A program made the position numbers and the translations under genes. From the NCBI GenBank assembly GCA_002780005.1, contig PEWV01000042.1, positions 1 through 50,224 of the forward strand: DNA of 50,224 nt, written 5' to 3'. This document shows positions 17,355 to 27,412 of the stretch, in pieces. The notes under the pieces are model-generated. The model was not told where the DNA came from and searched no databases. It saw only the letters and a list, made by a program, of their open reading frames with translations. Source of the DNA: Candidatus Aquitaenariimonas noxiae (GTDB lineage Bacteria > Omnitrophota > Gorgyraeia > Aquitaenariimonadales > Aquitaenariimonadaceae). Each line of letters begins with the position of its first letter. The stretch's first letter is position 1.

Positions 17355-17867
17355 TTAGTGGCTTAAACGAAACATGTTACGGAATATAAAGAAAAAAAAG
17401 GGCGCTGCAACAGCTGTATATAAAGAAAACGACACGCCCACAGGCAATAATAGCGGCCAGATCCTGGCGTCCGCCGGAATAGAACCGCTGGCATAGTGCG
17501 TCAACTTTAAAAAATTATAATAGAACAATATGTATACGACGCTTAATAAAAAAGTTAGTATAAATTGGGCGCTGGGCCTTTCGCGATAAAATTTGGAAAA
17601 ATTATACCCGAAAAAAAGGCCCGCCAAGGTGAGAAATAATATATTCATCCCGAACACCTCGCCTATAAAAATGTCTTTTACGAGCCCCGAAATAAAACCT
17701 GACCAAAGCCCGCCGCGCAAACCTCCGTAAAGCGAAAAAAATAAAACTGCGATCAAAAAGAAATCAGGCTTCACGTCGCATACCTTAATATAATACGCTC
17801 CCGTTAAATCGAATATAGCGACCAGGAGTACTACCAAAATAATACATATAACATTTATTTGATACAT
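17355..17867 (-). CDS. mreD: Rod shape-determining membrane protein MreD
   Basis: A 170-residue, five- to six-helix inner-membrane protein of the elongasome. The family is poorly conserved in sequence, but KPDFFLIAVLFFSLYGG and GLVKDIFIGEVFGMN are typical. It overlaps the mreC end by 13 bp and precedes PBP2, the standard mreBCD-mrdAB order, which supports the call as much as the residues do. Confidence 0.92.
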   Translation of the reverse strand: MYQINVICIILVVLLVAIFDLTGAYYIKVCDVKPDFFLIAVLFFSLYGGLRGGLWSGFISGLVKDIFIGEVFGMNILFLTLAGLFFGYNFSKFYRERPSAQFILTFLLSVVYILFYYNFLKLTHYASGSIPADARIWPLLLPVGVSFSLYTAVAAPFFFFIFRNMFRLSH

Positions 17868-18637
17868 AAAACCTCTTCGAGGCGGGAATAATCTACGGCG
17901 ATGTCCACCGTAGCGTACTTATATAAGGAAATGGGTTCATTCTTTACGCCATTTACATATCCGATCAAAAGACCTTTCGGGAAAAACGCACTGCTGGAAT
18001 TAGAAACAATGGCATCGCCCTCTTTGGCATCCGAATCCGGCGCCAGATATATAACCTTTGCCCTGCCTCCTGCGCCTCCGATGAACAGGCCCTGCTCCCT
18101 TGTTCTTTGAATGATCACGCCTAATCGTAACTCCATATCTCCCAAAAGAATAACCTTGCTAGACCCCGGGCCGGCATCAATAATCTTTCCGACTACACCT
18201 TGTTTTGAAATAACAGCCATGCCTGTTTGTATACCGTCCCTTTTCCCTCTGTCTATAAACATAATTTTGGAAAGAGGCGCGGATTCTATCCCTATGACCC
18301 TGGCGGGAATACCGCTTTCATACGCCTGATCCTTAAAATCCAACAATTCTTTTAAACGCTTATTTTCGGCCTCCAGCTCCCCTAGTTTTGTGATTTCCGA
18401 AGAAAACTCGCTTAGCCTATTTTTCAATTCAACATTTTCTTTTACGCTTTTGCTGTAAAGCTTATCGGCGGCATAGTCTCTGGTATTGCGCGAAACTAAA
18501 AGGGCGATACGCAAAGGAAACCGAAGCAGGCTAATTGTGGAAAATCTCGTTTTGCTCAGTATGGGAGGGCTATATATGGCAAGCAAAATAAGTAGCGAAA
18601 ATGCAACTATAGTAAAAGCTACTTTCGCTTTTGACAC
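17855..18637 (-). CDS. mreC: Rod shape-determining protein MreC
   Basis: Bitopic periplasmic scaffold of the elongasome (260 residues). It has a membrane helix at about 7-26, a coiled coil at about 65-105 (NRLSEFSSEITKLGELEAEN), then the double beta-barrel domain with RVIGIESAPLSKIMFIDRG and VGKIIDAGPGSSKVILLGD. The annotated start is GTG (18635-18637), 8 bp after the mreB stop; no better ATG is seen nearby and the helix needs this start. Confidence 0.93.
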   Translation of the reverse strand: MSKAKVAFTIVAFSLLILLAIYSPPILSKTRFSTISLLRFPLRIALLVSRNTRDYAADKLYSKSVKENVELKNRLSEFSSEITKLGELEAENKRLKELLDFKDQAYESGIPARVIGIESAPLSKIMFIDRGKRDGIQTGMAVISKQGVVGKIIDAGPGSSKVILLGDMELRLGVIIQRTREQGLFIGGAGGRAKVIYLAPDSDAKEGDAIVSNSSSAFFPKGLLIGYVNGVKNEPISLYKYATVDIAVDYSRLEEVLCIK

Positions 18638-18645
18638 AATTTAGT

Positions 18646-19728
18646 TTAAATCTCACCTTTAGGAATAACTACAACCTTTTTAAGATAATGTATTTCGCTT
18701 AATACCTTGCCGGTACCCAAGGCAACCGCTGTAAGCGAATCTTCCGCCAGATGAACCGGAAGGCCGGTCTCTTCCTGTATAAGCCTATCCAATCCCTTCA
18801 AGAGCGATCCTCCCCCGGCAAGAATAATACCTCTTTCTATCAGATCGGCGGAAAGTTCCGGCGGCGTCCTTTCCAATGTGATGCGAACTGCCTCCAATAT
18901 CTGCGCGATCGTATCTTTTAAAGATTCCCTTATCTCTTCGCTCGATACGGTTATTGTCTTAGGAAGACCCGCTACCAGATCTCTTCCTCTTACCTCCATG
19001 GTAAGCTCTTCATCGAGAGGGTACGCTGAACCTATTTTTATTTTTATATCTTCTGCTGTGCGCTCGCCTATCATCAGGTTATAAGTCTTCCGTAAATAAT
19101 TTATTATCGCCTCATCCATCTCGTCGCCGCCTATTCTGATACTCTTGGAAAATACTATCCCGGCAAGCGAAATCACTGCCATCTCGGTCGTTCCCCCGCC
19201 TATATCTATTACCATGTTTCCGGCCGGTTCTTGTATGGGAAGCCCGACTCCTATCGCCGCGGCTATAGGCTCTTCAACCAAATAAACCTCTCTTGCCCCG
19301 GCGTGTAAAGCAGAATCCTTCACAGCCCTTTTCTCCACCTCTGTTATGCCTGACGGTATCGCTATAACCATACGAGGTCTGACAAGGACTTTTCTGTTAT
19401 GGACCTTCTTTATAAAATAACGCAGCATGGCTTCGGTAACTTCAAAATCCGCTATAACACCGTGCCTCATAGGACGAATAGCTATAATATTTCCTGGGGT
19501 CCTTCCGAGCATTCTTTTTGCCTCCTCACCAACCGCCAGCACCCTTGAAGTCCCGGCTTGTATGGCTACAACCGAGGGTTCGCACAAGACGATTCCTTGA
19601 TTTTTTATATATACGAGAGTTGTAGCCGTCCCAAGGTCGATCCCCATGTCATTTGAGAAAAATCCTAAAATCATATTATATAACTTAAGTATAGATGTCC
19701 CTATGGCCTTCAATATCTCCTTTAGCAT
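18646..19728 (-). CDS. mreB: Actin-like rod shape protein MreB
   Basis: Cytoplasmic actin homologue (360 residues) that organises lateral wall synthesis. Motifs: phosphate-1 [14 protein letters not shown] (about 28-41), phosphate-2 [19 protein letters not shown], and adenosine loop [15 protein letters not shown]. About 20 residues ([18 protein letters not shown]) precede the usual start MILGFFSND. The first ATG has a well-placed AGGAGAGG about 5 nt upstream, so the extended N-terminus is probably real and would make an amphipathic membrane-binding helix. Heads mreBCD-mrdAB-radical SAM. Confidence 0.96.
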   Translation of the reverse strand: MLKEILKAIGTSILKLYNMILGFFSNDMGIDLGTATTLVYIKNQGIVLCEPSVVAIQAGTSRVLAVGEEAKRMLGRTPGNIIAIRPMRHGVIADFEVTEAMLRYFIKKVHNRKVLVRPRMVIAIPSGITEVEKRAVKDSALHAGAREVYLVEEPIAAAIGVGLPIQEPAGNMVIDIGGGTTEMAVISLAGIVFSKSIRIGGDEMDEAIINYLRKTYNLMIGERTAEDIKIKIGSAYPLDEELTMEVRGRDLVAGLPKTITVSSEEIRESLKDTIAQILEAVRITLERTPPELSADLIERGIILAGGGSLLKGLDRLIQEETGLPVHLAEDSLTAVALGTGKVLSEIHYLKKVVVIPKGEI

Positions 19729-19753
19729 GTTTTCCTCTCCTTGTGTTAAGAAA

Positions 19754-19782
19754 ATTCTAACAAAAAGTTACATGGGTGTCAA
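19754..19782 (-). promoter_or_regulatory. Sigma-70-type promoter of the mre operon
   Basis: Minus strand TTGACA (19777-19782), 17-bp spacer, TAGAAT (19754-19759). The predicted leader is about 19 nt and contains the mreB Shine-Dalgarno sequence. A second TTGACA occurs at 19793-19798, but its -10 spacing is poor. There is no terminator between aroA and this promoter, so read-through from aroA is likely. Confidence 0.85.
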
Positions 19783-19802
19783 TGTTTTTAATGTCAACTG
19801 CA

Positions 19803-21083
19803 TTAGCGCGTAATATTCTTTAATATATCCAAAAAACCAGGGAACGAGATATCGATACATGCAACATCGGATATATTCGAAACACCTTTAGCCGTAAGGG
19901 CCGCTATGATCATGCTCATAGCTGTCCTGTGGTCGCCGTAACTCTGGAGATCGGCCGCTTGAAGCTCCTTTGAGCCGTTTATTGTTATATCGTCCCCTTC
20001 GACGCTAATTTGCGCCTTCATCCGTATTAAATTCGTAGTTAGCGACTTTATACGGTCTGTTTCTTTAACCCTGAGCTCCTTGGCGCCTCTTATAACCGTC
20101 TTACCTTTGGCAAGCGAAGCAGCTACCATGATTATCGGGATCTCATCTATGAGCGACGGGATCATTTCTGGAGTGATCTCTATCCCGTGTAATTCGCCGG
20201 AAAGAACTTCTAAATCGCATACCGGTTCAGCGCTTAAAGTCTTTTCGTTTTTTATCTCTATATTTGCCCCCATTTTTCTTAAAACTTCGAGCACACCTGT
20301 TCGCGTGGGGTTATAGAGAACGGATTTCATTTTTATACCAGATCCTTTTAAAAGGGTAGCTCCGACTATAAAGAAACTTGCGCCTGATATATCATTCGGG
20401 ACCTCTATGTCTTGGCCCTTTAAATTTGTCCTGCCCTTTATAGAAACAGATAACCCTTCCACTTTCAAATCGGCGCCGAATAATTTTAGCATTCTTTCGG
20501 TATGGTCCCTTGACCTTACCTTTTCGCGAACCGTGGTAATTCCATCGGCATAAAGCCCCCCGAGCAGGATGGATGATTTCACCTGCGCGCTAGATATGGG
20601 CATATCGTAAACTATCGGTCTTAATTTAGCGCCTTTTATTGCCAGCGGAGCGAACTCCCCGCGCTCCCTTCCGTCTATCTGCGCGCCCATTTGGCGTAAT
20701 GGATTCACGACCCTTGACATAGGCCTTGAAGAGAGGGACCGGTCACCGGTAAGCGTGCAATCAAACGATTGGCCGGCTAAAATTCCCAAAAGCATGCGCA
20801 TGGTCGTGCCTGAATTGCCAACATACACGGGGCCGTTTGGTTTCTTTAAGCCCAGAAGCCCTTTACCTAATACAATCACGCGATCCCCGTCTATATTTAT
20901 ATCGATGCCCATCTGTTTGAAGGCGTCTACCGTGCTCAGACAATCTTGGCTGTTCGCAAAATTTTTAATCCGCGTCTCGCCTTCTGCGATGCTGCCGAAC
21001 ATCACGGCTCTATGCGATATGGACTTATCCCCTATTAAATCTACTTCGCCTTCTAATTTTCTAGCCTGTCTAATCTCATACAT
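19803..21083 (-). CDS. aroA: EPSP synthase (3-phosphoshikimate 1-carboxyvinyltransferase)
   Basis: Sixth step of the shikimate pathway: transfers enolpyruvyl from PEP to shikimate-3-phosphate (426 residues). It carries the four class II EPSPS motifs: GDKS (18-21), SAQVK (165-169), RDHTE (192-196) and NPTR (258-261), plus GNSGTTMR (89-96) and GDHRTAMSM near the C-terminus. The Gly in NSGTT corresponds to the Gly96 region of the E. coli enzyme, so glyphosate response cannot be read from class alone. It lies 4 bp after the coiled-coil membrane protein; it is an odd metabolic partner for that operon. Confidence 0.95.
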   Translation of the reverse strand: MYEIRQARKLEGEVDLIGDKSISHRAVMFGSIAEGETRIKNFANSQDCLSTVDAFKQMGIDINIDGDRVIVLGKGLLGLKKPNGPVYVGNSGTTMRMLLGILAGQSFDCTLTGDRSLSSRPMSRVVNPLRQMGAQIDGRERGEFAPLAIKGAKLRPIVYDMPISSAQVKSSILLGGLYADGITTVREKVRSRDHTERMLKLFGADLKVEGLSVSIKGRTNLKGQDIEVPNDISGASFFIVGATLLKGSGIKMKSVLYNPTRTGVLEVLRKMGANIEIKNEKTLSAEPVCDLEVLSGELHGIEITPEMIPSLIDEIPIIMVAASLAKGKTVIRGAKELRVKETDRIKSLTTNLIRMKAQISVEGDDITINGSKELQAADLQSYGDHRTAMSMIIAALTAKGVSNISDVACIDISFPGFLDILKNITR

Positions 21084-21087
21084 CTTT

Positions 21088-21972
21088 CTATCGTCCCGCT
21101 GTCTTATTAAGTTTAGCGATCACAACATCGCCGATCTTTACTTTTCGTAGCTCGTCTTTATTATCGACTACCACGGCTGAAATATTTTCGTATAACTTTT
21201 CTATATTGCCTTTAGCGATCAAATCCGATTCTCTATAGATCAGTATCTGGGAATCTTCGTTTATACCGTTACTTACCCCAAGATTAATAACTAAAAACTC
21301 ATACTCTTTATTTACAGCCAGCACCTCTCCTCTTATGTCTCCTTCTTCTATGGCCTCTTCGGGTTCTTTAGTATTTTTTGTTTCTTTCTCGGCATAAGAG
21401 ATTTCCTCTTTAGCTTCTCTTGACTCTGCCTTGGAAAATTCAGTAGAACCGGTCGGCTCAACAACTATTGTCTCGAGCTTAACGCCTGAATTCATGGCGT
21501 CCTTTAATTTCTGCTCAAGCACTTCTTTTGCCTGCTGGAGTTGTTCAAAATCTTCTTTAACTTTGGCCAGGCTTGTCTGGGTAGCAAGAAGGTCCCCGGT
21601 AATCTTGGACCTTTCTGCCTGCAGGGCAGCTCTTTCTTTTTCAAGCTCGGCCTTCTCCGATTCAAGCGTAGATTTCTCGTTCACACTTAAACTATTTTCC
21701 ATTTTAGCCATTTCGAACTTTTCATGCAAATTTTGGAGGTCCTTCTCTTTTAAAGCAAGTTTGAGCTCCGCCTCAGTCTTGGCCTCTTTCAAAACCTCGA
21801 TCTCTTCCGATAGCTGATCTTTTTCTTTTGTAACGGTTTCAAGCTTTCTTTCTAAAATTATACGCTTCTCCATCTCGTTCTCTTTCATTATATAAAATGC
21901 CACGCAACTCGACACCAGCGCTACGCTTATTAATATCCATAATATTATTCCGACGTTAAAAACTTTGTTCAT
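21088..21972 (-). CDS. Coiled-coil membrane protein with C-terminal beta-barrel-like domain
   Basis: A 294-residue protein I cannot name. Visible parts: an N-terminal membrane helix (about 5-28), a long Lys/Glu-rich coiled coil (about 32-165), a low-complexity Glu/Lys/Thr linker (about 175-210), and a compact C-terminal domain (about 212-290). The last has GEVLAVNKEYEFLVINLG, SNGINEDSQILIYRE, and VVVDNKDELRKVKIGDVVIA, which look like the small beta-barrel of the FlgT C-terminal/MreC-like type. Topology (helix, coiled coil, barrel) is the same as MreC. It overlaps rluD by 4 bp. A scaffold role at the envelope is a guess. Confidence 0.75.
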   Translation of the reverse strand: MNKVFNVGIILWILISVALVSSCVAFYIMKENEMEKRIILERKLETVTKEKDQLSEEIEVLKEAKTEAELKLALKEKDLQNLHEKFEMAKMENSLSVNEKSTLESEKAELEKERAALQAERSKITGDLLATQTSLAKVKEDFEQLQQAKEVLEQKLKDAMNSGVKLETIVVEPTGSTEFSKAESREAKEEISYAEKETKNTKEPEEAIEEGDIRGEVLAVNKEYEFLVINLGVSNGINEDSQILIYRESDLIAKGNIEKLYENISAVVVDNKDELRKVKIGDVVIAKLNKTAGR

Positions 21973-22901
21973 CGCTTCACCTCTTCTTTTAACACCATTA
22001 AATCTTTCATATCTTGCGGCAGGGGAATTTCAAATTCCATTAACTTATGTGTCCTTGGATGATAAAAGCTTATTTTTCCGGCGTGAAGGGCCGGACGGCC
22101 TATCTTTTCATCGGGTCCGCCGTACTGCGTATCGCCGAGCAATGGGTAGTCGATATATGACATATGCACCCTTATTTGATGCGTCCGACCGGTGTCCGGG
22201 CTTATTTCAAGCATAGTATAATCGCCGAATCTTTTTAAGACCTTATAATTGGTTGCGGCGGCTTTGCTTTTAGAAAACGCAACGGCCATCTTTTTTGGAT
22301 TTCTCGGATGTCTACCTATGGGTAACTCCACCCTCCCGTTATCAAGTTCTACTTTGCCTTTAACGAAAGCTATATACTTACGTTTAACTTTTCTCTGTTT
22401 AAATTGCCTGGCCAATTCTCTATGGGCGAAATCATTTTTTGCCGCTATCAAGAGCCCTGAAGTCCCTTTATCTAGTCGATGGACTATGCCTGGCCTCGAT
22501 TCGCCTCCGGCGCTCGAAAGGGTCTTGCAATGATAAACTAGGGCGTTTACAAGCGTCTGGTCGCGCACCCCAGCTCCGGGATGCACCACCATACCGACCG
22601 GTTTATTTACGACTATAATATCTTCGTCCTCATATATTATATTTAAGTTTATTTTTTGCGCCTTGGGCTGAGTTTTGTTAATAAAATCCGGCACCTGGGC
22701 AGTGATAACATCTTCCAGCTTCAGCAAATGGTGGGGTATCGTAACTTTCCCGTTTAAGAATACATTCCCTTCATTTATTAATTTCTTTACGAAAGTGCGT
22801 GAAAATTTTTCCTTTTCGGGAAGAGCCTTCACTAAAAAATGGTCTATTCTCTCTCCGATATCTTCTTCTTTTATTTCGAAAGAGTACTTTTGCACAAACA
22901 C
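21969..22901 (-). CDS. rluD: 23S rRNA pseudouridine synthase RluD family
   Basis: RluA/RluD-type pseudouridine synthase (310 residues). It has an N-terminal S4 RNA-binding domain (about 14-75, GERIDHFLVKALPEKEK), then the catalytic domain with HRLDKGTSGLL (D144 the catalytic Asp) and GRTHQIRVHM. The listed start is GTG at 22901, inside the lgt 3' end (31-bp overlap); a second GTG two codons later is also possible. Specificity for 23S positions 1911/1915/1917 is the family norm but is not proved here. Confidence 0.92.
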   Translation of the reverse strand: MFVQKYSFEIKEEDIGERIDHFLVKALPEKEKFSRTFVKKLINEGNVFLNGKVTIPHHLLKLEDVITAQVPDFINKTQPKAQKINLNIIYEDEDIIVVNKPVGMVVHPGAGVRDQTLVNALVYHCKTLSSAGGESRPGIVHRLDKGTSGLLIAAKNDFAHRELARQFKQRKVKRKYIAFVKGKVELDNGRVELPIGRHPRNPKKMAVAFSKSKAAATNYKVLKRFGDYTMLEISPDTGRTHQIRVHMSYIDYPLLGDTQYGGPDEKIGRPALHAGKISFYHPRTHKLMEFEIPLPQDMKDLMVLKEEVKR

Positions 22902-23623
22902 CTTCTCCTAAGATATAAAATGAGGCTAGACATAAATATTAATAAGCTTATAGCCTGGAATAGGGTAAAACCTAAAACAGAAACTGCGCTGTCGCCCCTT
23001 AAGATTTCGATAAAAAATCTGCTGGATGAATACAGGAGAAGATAATAAAAGAATATTTCCCCGTCGAAACGCCGCTTCTCGTAAAAATATCTTAATATCG
23101 CAAATATAAATAAAAGCGCTAGCGAAGAATATAACTGGGTAGGGTGCACCCTGGAATCTGTGGCTGGCGAGTAAACGCTTAAAAAGAAATCAGTGGGTCT
23201 CCCGTAACAACACCCGTTCAAAAAACATCCTATCCTGCCTATAGATTGCGCCAGCGCAACATAAGGGCTCATAAGGTCAAGCGTTTTATACAAAGGCAGG
23301 CCGCTTTTTCTGACAAACCATATACCAATGGGGACGCCTAGCGCAAAACCGCCGTATATCGCAAGCCCTCCCTGGTTTAAAAAAATAATATTGACCGGGG
23401 CATTAGCAAAATCGGGCCAATTCAAAATAACATAAAGCATCCTGGCGCCTATAATTCCCGCTATTAATAAAACTAATGAGAAGTCTAATATCTTTTCTGG
23501 AGGGATAGATTCTTTTTTTGCAGTCCTCATGGCAAGCGTCGATGCCAGCAAAAAACCTAGCGCCAGCATAGCGCCATAAGAATATATTTTAAAGGCCCCG
23601 AATTCTAAAAGAATGGGTTTCAT
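22871..23623 (-). CDS. lgt: Prolipoprotein diacylglyceryl transferase Lgt
   Basis: Inner-membrane enzyme (250 residues, about seven helices) that adds diacylglycerol to the lipobox cysteine, the first step of lipoprotein maturation. Signatures: an N-terminal KIYSYGAMLALGFLLAS, GGLAIYGGFALG, and the Lgt motif GRIGCFLNGCCYGRPTD. It overlaps lspA by 4 bp, putting the first two lipoprotein processing steps side by side. Confidence 0.94.
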   Translation of the reverse strand: MKPILLEFGAFKIYSYGAMLALGFLLASTLAMRTAKKESIPPEKILDFSLVLLIAGIIGARMLYVILNWPDFANAPVNIIFLNQGGLAIYGGFALGVPIGIWFVRKSGLPLYKTLDLMSPYVALAQSIGRIGCFLNGCCYGRPTDFFLSVYSPATDSRVHPTQLYSSLALLFIFAILRYFYEKRRFDGEIFFYYLLLYSSSRFFIEILRGDSAVSVLGFTLFQAISLLIFMSSLILYLRRRCLCKSTLSK

Positions 23624-24114
23624 TTTTCAACCTTATGTTTTTTAAAGGCACCAAGAAGCAAAAGAAAAGTTCCGACCGATATGGCGCTATCAGCGACATT
23701 GAAAACCGGCCATATCCTGAAATCCAGGAAATCTATAACATTTCCGAGCCGCAATCTGTCTATTAAGTTACTTACGCATCCACCTAAAATTAAACTTAAA
23801 CCAAAGTTTATTAAAAATCTTTTCTTTCCGGGATACCTAATAAGAAACACAAAAATAGCCACTATTACAAAAAATGACACTGCTATAGGTACGCAGATAT
23901 TATTATCACACAATCCGAAAGCTATTCCATTATTTAAAACTAAAGTAATATGAAATATTCCGCTTATTAAAGGGACCGTTTTCCCCAGTGTAATTTTAGA
24001 AACAACCAAATATTTCGTAACCTGGTCGAATATAACTACGCACGCACTGATCAGAAAATAGGCTACTCGGACGATTTCCCTTTGACTTCCAAGCTCTTCT
24101 GGCATTTTATGCAA
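23620..24114 (-). CDS. lspA: Lipoprotein signal peptidase LspA
   Basis: Aspartic signal peptidase II (164 residues from the most upstream start), four membrane helices. The catalytic aspartates are in SNLIDR (D119) and NVADSA (D142); DQVTKYLVV is the conserved N-terminal motif. The furthest start at 24114 is TTG; the ATG at 24105 (three codons in) is the likelier start and gives 161 residues. The N-terminal coding region lies inside the end of the preceding dksA-like gene (about 43-52 bp overlap), an unusually long overlap here. Confidence 0.94.
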   Translation of the reverse strand: MHKMPEELGSQREIVRVAYFLISACVVIFDQVTKYLVVSKITLGKTVPLISGIFHITLVLNNGIAFGLCDNNICVPIAVSFFVIVAIFVFLIRYPGKKRFLINFGLSLILGGCVSNLIDRLRLGNVIDFLDFRIWPVFNVADSAISVGTFLLLLGAFKKHKVEK

Positions 24115-24584
24115 AATTTGGTATAAGGCATTGCCGTTAGTCTTTTTTTGGATATCTGCTTATCGCATTCCAGGCAATTACCGTATGTCCCATCCTCCAC
24201 CCTCTTAAGGGCCTCATTGATATCATATAAAACTTCCCTATCGCTACTGGCGATGCCGAAAGAAAATTCCCGATCGTAAGTATCCGTAGCTACATCAGCC
24301 ATATGATAGGTATAACCGGAGATATCTCCGGATGCATCCTTCTGAGATTTATTTAAAGTGTCCTTGGCTATATGCTGGATCTCGCCGGTTATCAGTTCTT
24401 TTTGCCTCAAGAGGAGTTTCTTATATCCCTTCAACTCCTGCTTTCCCATTTTTTTCACCTTTTCAAGCTTAGCCTTTTTGACACGGTTCTTTAAAATAGG
24501 CTTTTTATTTCTTACACTCGTTTTCTTTTGATGCGTTTTCTTGTGTTTTTTCATAACCTTAGTTCTCCCTTCATTATAATTCAT
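24063..24584 (-). CDS. DksA/TraR-type zinc finger protein
   Basis: A 173-residue member of the DksA/TraR C4 zinc finger family, which usually modulates RNA polymerase. The N-terminal 45 residues are very Lys-rich ([11 protein letters not shown]), probably disordered. A helical coiled region follows (about 50-100), then [21 protein letters not shown] and the zinc finger GNCLECDKQ...FCIKCQ. The ATG at 24554 (codon 11) is a good alternative start that avoids the 11-bp overlap with ileS. Gene order ileS - traR/dksA-like - lspA is seen in other bacteria (established context), which suggests a conserved unit. Confidence 0.88.
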   Translation of the reverse strand: MNYNEGRTKVMKKHKKTHQKKTSVRNKKPILKNRVKKAKLEKVKKMGKQELKGYKKLLLRQKELITGEIQHIAKDTLNKSQKDASGDISGYTYHMADVATDTYDREFSFGIASSDREVLYDINEALKRVEDGTYGNCLECDKQISKKRLTAMPYTKFCIKCQKSLEVKGKSSE

Positions 24585-27369
24585 TCATAACGTTGACACA
24601 CCTTTTGCAAAGTTCGGCATATTTTAAGTCTTTCCCTACGCTGGCTTTATAATTCCAGCACCTTTGACACTTTTTACCGCTTGCCTTTTGCACTAATATG
24701 CCTAAGTTTTTGAAACCATCGTCCCGACATAACTCGGATGGTATTTCTCCCTTTTTAACCAAATTAACTTCGGATACTATAAAAATTGCTTCCAGCTCAT
24801 TCTTATATTCATTTAAAAACGAAAAGGTCTCGTCATCTTTTATTACTAACTCAATTCTTGCCTCAAGCGAACTTCCTATCTCTCCTTTCATCCTTTTTTC
24901 CTCTACTGCCTTAAGTAAATAATTCCTTATATCAATTAACTTAGCCCAGCGTTCTTCCAGTCCGGCGTTTATCAAACTTTCATCTACGCTCGGCCATAAA
25001 CTAATGTGAACGCTTCCCGCCTTGCTCTTAAGTTTTGTGTTTTTCCATGCCTCTTCTGCCGTAAAAACAAGTATCGGCGCGATAGCTTTCTCCAGGATTA
25101 ATAGTATCTCGTATAGGCTGCTTTGGGCAGACTTTCTCCCCAAAGAATTTTTGCCGAATGTATATAACCTGTCCTTTAAAATATCGAAATAAAAACTTGA
25201 AAGCTCCATCACGCAAAAATCATACAGTGTCCTATAGACTTTATAAAATTCAAAATTCTCATAGGAGTTAGCTACTTTTTTAAGCATATTATAAGTCTTT
25301 GATATGACCCACTTGTCGATCTCCGATCTTTTGGAAAATTCAATTGCGTCTTTGCCCGGATCGAAATCGCTCAAGTTGCCCAGTAAAAACTTGATGGTAT
25401 TCCTTATCTTTCGATACGACTCTGCGATCCTCGCTAAGATCTCATCCGATATTCTCACATCATCGCTATAATCGGAAGAGGCGACCCACCATCTTAAGAT
25501 ATCGGCACCGTACTTTGTCGTGATCTCCTGAGGTGAAATAACATTGCCTAAAGATTTTGACATCTTTTTGCCTTCGCCGTCCACGACAAAACCATGCGTG
25601 AGAACCGTTTTAAACGGAGAGCGGTTGTCTATCCCCATAGCTGTGAGAATGGAAGTTTGGAACCATCCTCTATGCTGGTCGCTGCCTTCAAGGTAAAGAT
25701 CCGCCGGGAATGCCAGGTCGGAGCGCCTTTTCAGAACAGCGTGATGGCTAACGCCTGAGTCAAACCACACGTCCAGTATATCTTCCTCTTTTACGAATTC
25801 TTCAGATTTGCACTGCGAACATTTAGTTCCTTTTGGCAAAAGATCCAATTCACTTCTCGCGAACCAAACATTAGAGCCTTCTTTAGCGACCAACATCTTT
25901 ATGTGTTCTATCACATTTGCGTCCAATAATTCATAGCCGCATGCCTTGCAGTAAAACGCCGGTATAGGCACGCCCCAATATCTCTGGCGGGACAAACACC
26001 AGTCAGGCCTGTTCTCCACCATGCTCCCGATTCTTGTTTTGCCGATTTTAGGGACCCATTCTACTTTCTCTATTTCTTTTAAAGTCTCTTTTCTCAAGTT
26101 CTTATTTTCTATGTTTATGAACCATTGCTTTGTAGCGCGTGTAATAACAGGTTCCTTACATCTCCAGCAATGTGGGTATGAATGGCGGATTTCGCCTTTC
26201 CAGAATAAAAGCCCTTTGTTCTGGAGAATTTCTATGATTTTTTTATTAGCGTCAAAAACGCGCATGCCGGAAAGTTCTCCGGCTGTCTTATCAAAATCTC
26301 CCTTAGGCCCTACCGGCATTATGACATCCAGTTTATATTTAAGGCCTGTCTGGTAGTCTTCCATTCCGTGGCCAGGAGCGGTGTGAACGCAGCCTGTACC
26401 TTCTTTATTAGAAACATAATCCGCCAGAACGACCTTTGAAGTCCTCCCTAAGAAAGGATGCTGGCAGGTCAGTTTTTCGAGCTTGCTTCCTTTTATCCTC
26501 TCCTTAATAGTATACTCTGCGCCCTTGGCCTTCATTGTAAGTTCAACCAAATCGCTTGCCATGATTAATGTTTCCTTACCTGTTTCCAACACTGTATATT
26601 CTAAATCGGGATGCAGGGCAATAGCTACGTTAGCCACGAGCGTCCACGGTGTAGTTGTCCAGATCAAAAAATAGACATCTTTTGATTGAAGGCCCTTGAT
26701 TTCAGGCAATTTCTCAAGATCAAGGAGTTTAAACTTTACATAAACAGACGGCGATGCGTGGTCTTCGTACTCGACCTCGGCCTCTGCAAGGGCTGTTTCG
26801 CACTTTATGCACCAATTGATAGGTTTTAATCCCTTATATACATATCCGCCTTTGACCAACTCTTTGAATGCATCCAAAATAGACTCCTCATAGCCTGTCG
26901 CTAAGGTAAGGTAAGGCGCATCCCAGTCTCCGAAGATGCCGAGCCTCTTGAATTCCTTCTTTTGAATATCCACAAACTTCATAGCAAAATTATGGGCCTT
27001 TTGCCTAAAAGTCACCTTATCGATCTCGTGCTTGCTCATGCCAAGCTCTTTAAATAACTGATGCTCCACGGGCAAGCCATGGCAATCCCAGCCCGGAACA
27101 TAAGGCGAATCAAACCCTTTCATGGTCTTGTATTTAATGATTATATCTTTGAGGATCTTATTCAGGGCATGCCCTATGTGTATATCTCCGTTAGCATACG
27201 GAGGGCCGTCATGCAGAATATATTTTTTTGCGCCTTTTTTTGAGTTCCTTATAAGTTTATACAGATCTGCATTTTCCCATTCCTTGAAAATTGAGGGTTC
27301 TCGCCTGGGAAGGTCTGCCTTCATAGGAAAATCTGTTTGCGGTAAATTTAGTGTGTCTTTGTAATTCAT
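24574..27369 (-). CDS. ileS: Isoleucyl-tRNA synthetase
   Basis: Class Ia synthetase (931 residues) that charges tRNA-Ile, with editing. It shows the HIGH motif (64-67, in [10 protein letters not shown]), the WTTTPWTL editing-domain motif, KMSKS in [13 protein letters not shown], and a C-terminal zinc finger (C901, C904, C921, C924). The bacterial-type length and zinc tail indicate the common bacterial IleS and not the eukaryote-like, mupirocin-resistant type. A heptamer repeat lies directly upstream (27382-27412), between mtnP and ileS. Confidence 0.97.
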   Translation of the reverse strand: MNYKDTLNLPQTDFPMKADLPRREPSIFKEWENADLYKLIRNSKKGAKKYILHDGPPYANGDIHIGHALNKILKDIIIKYKTMKGFDSPYVPGWDCHGLPVEHQLFKELGMSKHEIDKVTFRQKAHNFAMKFVDIQKKEFKRLGIFGDWDAPYLTLATGYEESILDAFKELVKGGYVYKGLKPINWCIKCETALAEAEVEYEDHASPSVYVKFKLLDLEKLPEIKGLQSKDVYFLIWTTTPWTLVANVAIALHPDLEYTVLETGKETLIMASDLVELTMKAKGAEYTIKERIKGSKLEKLTCQHPFLGRTSKVVLADYVSNKEGTGCVHTAPGHGMEDYQTGLKYKLDVIMPVGPKGDFDKTAGELSGMRVFDANKKIIEILQNKGLLFWKGEIRHSYPHCWRCKEPVITRATKQWFINIENKNLRKETLKEIEKVEWVPKIGKTRIGSMVENRPDWCLSRQRYWGVPIPAFYCKACGYELLDANVIEHIKMLVAKEGSNVWFARSELDLLPKGTKCSQCKSEEFVKEEDILDVWFDSGVSHHAVLKRRSDLAFPADLYLEGSDQHRGWFQTSILTAMGIDNRSPFKTVLTHGFVVDGEGKKMSKSLGNVISPQEITTKYGADILRWWVASSDYSDDVRISDEILARIAESYRKIRNTIKFLLGNLSDFDPGKDAIEFSKRSEIDKWVISKTYNMLKKVANSYENFEFYKVYRTLYDFCVMELSSFYFDILKDRLYTFGKNSLGRKSAQSSLYEILLILEKAIAPILVFTAEEAWKNTKLKSKAGSVHISLWPSVDESLINAGLEERWAKLIDIRNYLLKAVEEKRMKGEIGSSLEARIELVIKDDETFSFLNEYKNELEAIFIVSEVNLVKKGEIPSELCRDDGFKNLGILVQKASGKKCQRCWNYKASVGKDLKYAELCKRCVNVMNEL

Positions 27370-27381
27370 TTTCGCCTGTGT

Positions 27382-27412
27382 ACAGTTTACTGTTAACTGT
27401 AAACTGTTAACT
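27382..27412. repeat. Heptamer tandem repeat between mtnP and ileS
   Basis: About four 7-bp units of the type ACTGTTA/ACTGTAA run end to end across the 40-bp gap and the mtnP stop codon. The array also folds: ACAGTTTAC (27382-27390) pairs perfectly with GTAAACTGT (27399-27407) across an 8-nt loop. There is no U-run, so it is not a good terminator. Confidence 0.8.

Noticed and set aside
27382-27412. Hairpin after mtnP considered as a terminator
   Set aside because: No U-run follows on the minus strand, and the period-7 structure explains the palindrome better; ileS would otherwise lack a promoter.
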